DNA from: an uncultured Kiritimatiellota bacterium
GTDB lineage: Bacteria; Verrucomicrobiota; Kiritimatiellia; RFP12; DVOR01
Assembly: GCA_944391085.1 (NCBI GenBank)
Contig: CALXSE010000004.1
Span: 62,001 to 126,000 of the forward strand
Direction of reading: 5' to 3'
Length of the DNA stretch: 64,000 bases
Part shown: positions 59,095-64,000 of the stretch, one piece after another
How the letters are laid out: each line of letters begins with the position of its first letter
Numbering within the stretch: position 1 is the first letter of the stretch
Notes under the pieces: generated by a model
What the model was told of the DNA's origin: nothing
Database searches by the model: none
Seen by the model: only the letters and a program-made list of their open reading frames with translations
Program-made: the position numbers and the translations under genes

Positions 59095-59276
59095 AGGAGA
59101 ACGGAAAACGGAGCGCCCCTGCGGGGCGACGAAGTGGCAGATGGGCACCTGTGGAATGTTTGCAGAGCCCGAAGAACCACAAAGAAACTCGAAAGGTGTT
59201 TCATAGCTTCCTTTTGGCCAGCCCGTCGCGCGCTTGCCGCGCGCTCCGTTCTCCGTTCCCCGTTTTCCGTTCTCCT
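59095..59276. repeat. Intergenic inverted-repeat element
   Basis: The left arm 59095-59116 (AGGAGAACGGAAAACGGAG then CGC) pairs with the right arm 59241-59276, which is the same sequence inverted with an extra 14-base tandem copy of the ACGG-type word in the middle. A short hairpin GCGCCCC / GGGGCG follows the left arm. The centre is A-rich compared with its surroundings. There is no ribosome binding site or coding motif within it. Confidence 0.65.
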
Positions 59277-59299
59277 AATTCCCAACAAAGGTTGACGCC

Positions 59300-60475
59300 A
59301 TGAACGACAGTTTCGTCTACGACATTCCCACGCGCCTGCTCTTCGGCCCCGGCGCGCTCGACAAGCTCGGCGAGGAGACGCTCCCCGGCAAGAAGGCCCT
59401 CCTCGTCATGACCGGCGGCAAGTCCGCCAAGGCCACCGGCGCCTACGACCGCCTCCTGGCCCAGCTCGCCAAGGCCGGCGCCACGGTCGCCGAGTTCCCC
59501 AAGGTCGAGGCCAACCCCCTGCGCCCCACCGTCATGGAGGGCGCCGCCCGCGCCAAGGCCGAAGGGTGCGACTTCATCGTCGCCCTCGGCGGAGGCTCGG
59601 TGATGGACGCCGCGAAGATGATCGGCGTGATGGCCCGCAACCCCGGCGACCTGTGGGACTATGCCTTCACCGCCACCGGCGGCAACAAGCGCTATCCCAA
59701 CGACCCGCTCCCGCTCGTCTGCGTCACCACCACCGCCGGCACCGGCAGCGAGATCGACGACGGCGCGGTCATCTCCGACGACGACCGCCGCGAGAAGCCC
59801 GGCTTCATGGATCACCGCCAATTCCCCGCCCTCTCCGTGGTCGACCCCACGCTGATGGCCTCCGTGCCCGCCCACCTCACCGCCTACCAGGGCTTCGACG
59901 CCCTCTTCCACAGCGTCGAAGGCTACCTCGCCGGCCCCCGCACGCTGATGAGCGAGCTCTACGCGCTGGCCGCCGTCGAGCGCATCGCCGCCCACCTCCC
60001 CCGCTGCGTCTCCCACCCCGACGACCTCGAGGCCCGCACGCAGATGGCCCTGGCCAACACCCTCGGCGGCTTCGTCATGTCCACCGGCCCCCTCACCAGC
60101 GAGCACGCCATCGAGCACGCCCTCAGCGCCTTCCACCACGCCCTGCCGCACGGCGCCGGCCTCATCATGGTCTCCCTCGCCTACTACAAGGCCCTCATCG
60201 GCAAAGGCGCCTGCCCCGGCCGCTTCGTCCGCCTGGCCCAGGCCCTCGGCCGCCCCACCGCCACAAAGCCCGAGGACTTCCTCGACGCCCTCGCCGCACT
60301 CCAGCGCGCCTGCGGCGTGGACGCCCTCAAGATGAGCGACTACGGCATCGTGCCCGACGAGTTCCCCGCCATGGCCAAGAACGCCCGCGACACCCTCGGC
60401 GCCCTCTTCGCCTGCGACCCCGCCCCCCTCTCCAACGACGACGTCGTCGCCATCTACCAACGTTCCTACCGCTGA
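59300..60475 (+). CDS. Iron-containing alcohol dehydrogenase
   Basis: 391 residues of the Fe-ADH family (BdhA/YqhD-like). NAD(P)-binding GGGSVMDAAKMIGV (near 95) and TTTAGTGSEIDDGAV (near 140) are clear, and the metal ligands fall in AYQGFDALFHSVEGYL (near 200) and SEHAIEHALSAFHHALPHGAG (His-rich, near 275). It reduces aldehydes or oxidises alcohols with a divalent metal. CAAAGG precedes the start. The repeat element lies immediately upstream. Confidence 0.93.
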   Translation: MNDSFVYDIPTRLLFGPGALDKLGEETLPGKKALLVMTGGKSAKATGAYDRLLAQLAKAGATVAEFPKVEANPLRPTVMEGAARAKAEGCDFIVALGGGSVMDAAKMIGVMARNPGDLWDYAFTATGGNKRYPNDPLPLVCVTTTAGTGSEIDDGAVISDDDRREKPGFMDHRQFPALSVVDPTLMASVPAHLTAYQGFDALFHSVEGYLAGPRTLMSELYALAAVERIAAHLPRCVSHPDDLEARTQMALANTLGGFVMSTGPLTSEHAIEHALSAFHHALPHGAGLIMVSLAYYKALIGKGACPGRFVRLAQALGRPTATKPEDFLDALAALQRACGVDALKMSDYGIVPDEFPAMAKNARDTLGALFACDPAPLSNDDVVAIYQRSYR

Positions 60476-60483
60476 GGCCCACC

Positions 60484-61554
60484 ATGAAACACGCCGCCGC
60501 ACTCTTCGCCGCCGCACTCGCCGCCACAACCCTAATCGGAGCCACCCCCATGCCAGACTTCACCCCCGCCTTCCCCATCGGCGCGCCCAACGACGCCTAC
60601 GCCCAATACTTCAAGGGCCAAAGCTACCTCGCGCGCCTCACCGAGCACGCCGACCAGACCGGCGTGCCCATCGCCAACGTCACCTTCGAGCCCGGCTGCC
60701 GCAACAACTGGCACCGCCACACCGGCGGCCAAATCCTCGTCTGCGTCGCCGGCGAGGGCCTCTACCAGGAGCGCGGCAAGCCCGCCCGACACCTCCGCCC
60801 CGGCGACGTCGTCGAAATCCCGCCCGACACCGACCACTGGCACGGCGCCACCGCCGACCGCTGGTTCGCCCACCTCTCCGTCGAGTGCCACCCAGAGACC
60901 AACAAAAACACCTGGCTTGAGCCCGTCAGCGACGCCGACTACGCCGCCGCCCAGCCCCGCCCCGCCGCGCCCAAACACCTCACCGCGCGCGAGGCCGCCC
61001 TCGCCCGCATCTCCGGCCGCGCCGCCGCCGGCGACCTCCCCGGCCTCAAACGCGCCTGCGCGGACGGCCTCGACGCCGGGCTCACGGTGAACGAGATCAA
61101 GGAAGTCTTCCTCCAGCTCTACGCCTACCTCGGCTTCCCCCGCTGCCTCAACGCCAACGCCGCCTTCGCCCAAGTCCTCGCCGAGCGCCAGGCCGCCGGC
61201 AAGGACGACCCCGAGGGCCCCGCCGCCGCGGCACTCCCCGCGGACGCCGACCGCGAGCGCATCGGCCGCGAGAAACGCGCCGCCCTCTTCGGCTCCGACC
61301 CCAACGCCCCCGAGGCCCCCTGGCAGACCTTCGCCCCCGGCGCCGAGCAGTTCCTCAAGGAGCACCTCTTCTGCGACGTCTTCGCGCGCGGCCTCCTCAC
61401 CGACAAGGAACGCGAACTCTGCACCGTCTCCATGCTCAGCGTCCTTCCCGGCGCCGAGGCCCAGCTCGCCAGCCACCGCAAAGGCGCCGAGCACGTGGGC
61501 AACGCCCCCGCCGCCCTCGACGAGGCCGTCGACCTCGCCCGCGCCGCCCGCTGA
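60484..61554 (+). CDS. Secreted cupin-carboxymuconolactone decarboxylase-like fusion
   Basis: 356 residues. A signal peptide (AAALFAAALAATTLIGATP) precedes a cupin domain (about 30-145) with metal ligands in CRNNWHRHTGGQILVCVAG and HWHGATADRWFAHLSVE. A first AhpD/CMD-like domain follows (about 165-245, GLTVNEIKEVFLQLYAYLGFPR), then a second one (from 285, LTDKERELCTVSMLSVL) that ends soon after AQLASHRKGAEHVG, shorter than usual. It begins eight bases after the alcohol dehydrogenase, so they are cotranscribed. Function unknown; likely periplasmic redox or isomerase activity. Confidence 0.85.
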   Translation: MKHAAALFAAALAATTLIGATPMPDFTPAFPIGAPNDAYAQYFKGQSYLARLTEHADQTGVPIANVTFEPGCRNNWHRHTGGQILVCVAGEGLYQERGKPARHLRPGDVVEIPPDTDHWHGATADRWFAHLSVECHPETNKNTWLEPVSDADYAAAQPRPAAPKHLTAREAALARISGRAAAGDLPGLKRACADGLDAGLTVNEIKEVFLQLYAYLGFPRCLNANAAFAQVLAERQAAGKDDPEGPAAAALPADADRERIGREKRAALFGSDPNAPEAPWQTFAPGAEQFLKEHLFCDVFARGLLTDKERELCTVSMLSVLPGAEAQLASHRKGAEHVGNAPAALDEAVDLARAAR

Positions 61555-61574
61555 CCGCCCGCGCCCCGCGAAAA

Positions 61575-61609
61575 AGCCCCCGGCCCACCCAAGGGCCGGG
61601 GGCTCTTTT
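61575..61609. terminator. Bidirectional terminator between convergent genes
   Basis: A 12-bp perfect stem AGCCCCCGGCCC / GGGCCGGGGGCT (61575-61604) with AAAA on the left and CTTTTG on the right. Confidence 0.85.
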
Positions 61610-61622
61610 GTCTGGCGGGCGC

Positions 61623-62782
61623 TCAGCCCTGATCCACCCGGCGTTGCTCGACGGCGCCGTAGCGCGCGCCCTGGACGGGGATGGCCCTCACCGTCGCCTC
61701 CAACGCCCGCCAATCGGCGTCGGGCAGGCCGAAGTCGAGCGTCCCGAGGTTCTCCCACAGGTGCGCCCGCTTGGTCGTCCCGGGGATCGGGAGCACCCAC
61801 GGCGCCTTCCACAGCAGCCAGCCCAGGGCCACCTGCGCCGGCGTCATCCCCCGGGGCTGGCCAAAGGCATGGAGCGCGGCGACGAAGCGCCCGTTGGCGC
61901 GGAGGTTGGCGGGGGTGAAACGCGGCACCCCCGCGCGGTTGTCGTTGCCCGAGCCAAAGTCCGAATGTTCGTTGAGGTCGCCCCCCAGGAAGCCGCGGTT
62001 GAGGGGACTGTAGGGGACGAAGCCGATGCCGAGCGCGCGGCACGCCTCCAGCACGCCGTTACGCTCCGGCTCGCGCCACATCAGGTGCCACTCGCTCTGC
62101 ACGGCGGTGAGGGGGCAGACGGCGTGGGCGCGGCGGATGGTCTCGGCCGAGACCTCGCACATCCCCCAGCGGCGCACCTTGCCCTCGCGCATGAGCTCGG
62201 CAATCGTGCCGGCCACCTCCTCCGGCGGCGTGACCCCATCGCCCCGATGCTGATAGTAGAGCGGGATGCAGTCCGTGCGCAGGCGGCGGAGCGCGGCCTC
62301 GCACTCCCGGCGGATGGCGGCGGGCGAGGAATCCTGCCGCCCCGTGGCCTTGCCGTCGACGACCTCGTGCCCGAACTTCGTGGTCACGAAGACGCGTTCG
62401 CGGAAGGGCGCGAGCCCCTCCGCCGCGAGTTCCTCGTTGGTCCAGGGGCCATAGACGGCGGCAGTGTCAAAGAGCGTCACGCCGCGCTCCGCGGCCTCAC
62501 GCAACAACCGGATGGCGGCCTGACGGTCGGGGTGCGGCCCGCGCGGTGGTGGTTGAGCCCCATCACGCCGAAGCCGAGGGCCGAGGCCGTCAGCGCGGCC
62601 CGTCCCGCGCCCAACGTGCGTTGGCCCAGGGGCGTGGCGGGGACGCGCTCGACGGCGACGGCCGCCGCGGGCGCCTCCGCGCCGACGAGCCGCAGCGCAG
62701 GCGCGGACGCCCCCGCGAGGACGAAAGCCTTGAGGAAGCCGCGCCGGCCGGCACCGGGCATGGAGGGGTGTTGTCGTTTCAT
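61623..62782 (-). pseudogene. Tat-signal aldo/keto reductase, broken by a frameshift
   Basis: The N-terminal part (62782 down to about 62545) reads MKRQHPSMPGAGRRGFLKAF..., a Tat signal, then LTASALGFGVMGLNHHR. The remainder, in another frame from about 62545 to 61623, continues with GPHPDRQAAIRLLREAAERG, the catalytic Tyr in FDTAAVYGPWTNEEL, Lys in VTTKFGHEV and the YYQHRGDG and WGMCEVSA segments of an aldo/keto reductase. Total length 1160 leaves two extra bases; the shift falls in CGCGCGGG (plus-strand 62538-62545), consistent with a duplicated GC. It could also be a sequence error. ATG 62782 overlaps the upstream stop (ATGA). Confidence 0.85.
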
Positions 62783-63771
62783 GTCGATGTTCCTTTCCTG
62801 TCGTTGTCCAAACCGATGACTCGGGCGGGGTTCCGCCGCAACAACAAATCAATGGCCCGCCCGTCCAGCCCGCCCGCCTCCAAGGCCGCCCGCGCGCGCA
62901 GCATTCCCTCCACGGGGTGCGGCATGGCGGCTTGGCCCAGGTCGGTGGAGACGAACGCGCGTTCGGGCGCGAGCGCGCAAAGCGCGGCGAATGTTTCCGT
63001 TGGCTGCCGCTCGTGCCGCGCCAACGCCGTGCCCGGCCCCCACAGACAGGGAAGGAAGCAAAACTCCACCCATGCGCCAAAATCCACGGCTCGGCGGATC
63101 TGATCCGCGCTCAACCGCCAAATAGATGCATTGGCGTGCGTCACCACAAACCGCTCCAGCCCCACCTCGCGCGCACGGGCCGCCAACGACAACGTCTCCT
63201 CGGGCGAGCTATGCCCCGAGGCCAAGGCGATACCCGCCTCCGCGCAACACTCCATAATGCGCGTGACGGCGGGGAGCAGACGCCCGTTCTCTGTGACGGG
63301 AATCCCCCCGCCCACCCCTTCGAGCGCGCGCGGGTAGGCAGCGTCGAGCGTGGGCAGCCAGACGCAACGGCAGAGCCCGCCCTCCGTGGCGAGTGCCGCC
63401 TCCACGGCCCCCGTGTTGAGCGCCGGCCCGGTGGCGCCATTGAGGCAAAGCCCACCGAAAACCTCAATGCCGGGCACCAGACGGCGCGTCAGCCACGCGC
63501 GGTCATGATTGCTCCAAACGTTGGACTTGAAGAGGACGGCGCGATAGCCCGCCGCCCGCATCGCCAACGCGAAATCCGCCTCGTCCCCCAGGCGAGGGCG
63601 GGTATCCGGCGCGGCGTGGACGTGGATGTCACAGACACCCCGAAGTCCCGCCGTCTCCCCCGCCGTGGGAAGCCCGGCCGTCTCTCCAGCCACGGAAAGC
63701 CCGGCCGCGGCCAGGCCTCCTAGCAAGAAGTCGCGCCGCCCAAACGCGGCAGAAGTCGATTGCGTATCCAT
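62779..63771 (-). CDS. Tat-exported DUF6282-like metal-dependent hydrolase
   Basis: 330 residues from ATG 63771, preceded by AGGAGG at four bases. A twin-arginine signal (FGRRDFLLGGLAAAGL) is followed, after a short duplicated AGETAGL linker, by CDIHVHAAPDTRPRLGDEAD (metal His pair, near 55), KSNVWSNHDRAWL, SGHSSPEETL and VVTHANASIWRLS and VSTDLGQA, which are the ligand-bearing strands of an amidohydrolase-like TIM barrel. Substrate unknown. It is upstream of and overlapping the aldo/keto reductase. Confidence 0.8.
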   Translation of the reverse strand: MDTQSTSAAFGRRDFLLGGLAAAGLSVAGETAGLPTAGETAGLRGVCDIHVHAAPDTRPRLGDEADFALAMRAAGYRAVLFKSNVWSNHDRAWLTRRLVPGIEVFGGLCLNGATGPALNTGAVEAALATEGGLCRCVWLPTLDAAYPRALEGVGGGIPVTENGRLLPAVTRIMECCAEAGIALASGHSSPEETLSLAARAREVGLERFVVTHANASIWRLSADQIRRAVDFGAWVEFCFLPCLWGPGTALARHERQPTETFAALCALAPERAFVSTDLGQAAMPHPVEGMLRARAALEAGGLDGRAIDLLLRRNPARVIGLDNDRKGTST

Positions 63772-63794
63772 GGTTCCTCCTGAAAACGACGCCA

Positions 63795-63800
63795 AAGATA
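63795..63800 (-). promoter_or_regulatory. Possible -10 of the hydrolase-reductase unit
   Basis: Minus-strand TATCTT preceded by GAG, 23 bases before ATG 63771. No convincing -35. Nothing else could be supported in the last 200 bases of the window. Confidence 0.35.
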
Positions 63801-64000
63801 CTCAATGGAGCGGGCTCCAACACAAACACTTTTTTGACGAAGCCCCGACACGCCTTACGCATCCCCGCGCCGCTTTCGCGGCCGTGCGCGGGTTTGCGCG
63901 GCGACTCGGAAAAAGAAGGAATGCTTGTCCACTGATTGGGTAACGCGTGACTCCGGGTCATGGGTTCAGGCCAAGTATGGCAACTACGAGGTTGCCCTCC

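Noticed and set aside
63772..64000. Possible partial gene at the right edge (a frame reading DSGSWVQAKYGNYEVAL on plus)
   Set aside because: There is no start codon or ribosome binding site in that frame and too little sequence remains to judge.

Overview
The window is about 64 kb of very GC-rich bacterial chromosome carrying mostly housekeeping genes. A PEP-CTERM exosortase-type sorting tail (gene at 22158-22832), GatCAB, PcnB, a TolB/Pal pair, many lipoproteins and Tat-signal secreted oxidoreductases, a Tat-exported sulfatase and a GH13-GH133 debranching enzyme together suggest a Gram-negative member of the PVC group, most likely an uncultured Kiritimatiellota or Lentisphaerota gut-type lineage. 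This placement is inference; there is no rRNA in the window.

Layout. 1-7757 (minus): nusA-infB-rbfA-truB-ribF translation operon that continues into azlC-azlD, followed by a separately promoted TPR protein running off the left edge. 7921-8272: a Gly-Lys tRNA pair present as two identical tandem copies. 8374-12733 (minus): tolB, pal, tatA/B, tatC and an RdgC-like gene. 12825-14118 (plus): small HMA-domain protein, thiamine pyrophosphokinase, lipoprotein. 14597-22102 (minus): rpsT, pcnB, a large secreted protein with a transglutaminase-like Cys/His pair, and a MacAB-type exporter behind tRNA-Arg. 22158-23640: PEP-CTERM gene with a long leader, then an intergenic block of nested inverted repeats. 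23678-26830 (plus): gatCAB. 26895-31834 (minus): WalJ-like MBL hydrolase, adenine deaminase, aminotransferase, rsmB. 31900-45495 (plus): leuS, a small membrane protein, the giant debranching enzyme, a PH-like membrane protein, an MFS transporter, trpS, scpA, priA. 45551-47749: tRNAs flanking a sulfatase. 47836-51609 (minus): a methyltransferase, then a ClC channel with an EIIA-CBS protein. 51756-57810 (plus): a polysaccharide locus (three glycosyltransferases, an O-antigen ligase/polymerase-like membrane protein, UDP-glucose dehydrogenase). 58013-63771: redox genes (two FMN reductases, Fe-alcohol dehydrogenase, cupin-CMD protein, a frameshifted aldo/keto reductase and a DUF6282-like hydrolase).

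The gene expression signals are unusually readable. Most promoters have a TG-G/C extended -10 (TGGTATnnT-like), several with TTG-class -35 boxes at 17 bp. Four genes (tolB, the transglutaminase-like gene, the MBL hydrolase and the MFS transporter) have the -10 only 6-8 bp before the ATG and no Shine-Dalgarno, so they look leaderless. Functionally, the Tat translocase in the window has at least three visible candidate substrates in the same window. I did not find a CRISPR array, transposase, phage gene or an obvious new defence system. The most unusual items are the intergenic repeat blocks, the leaderless set, the tRNA pair duplication and the atypical fusion proteins.
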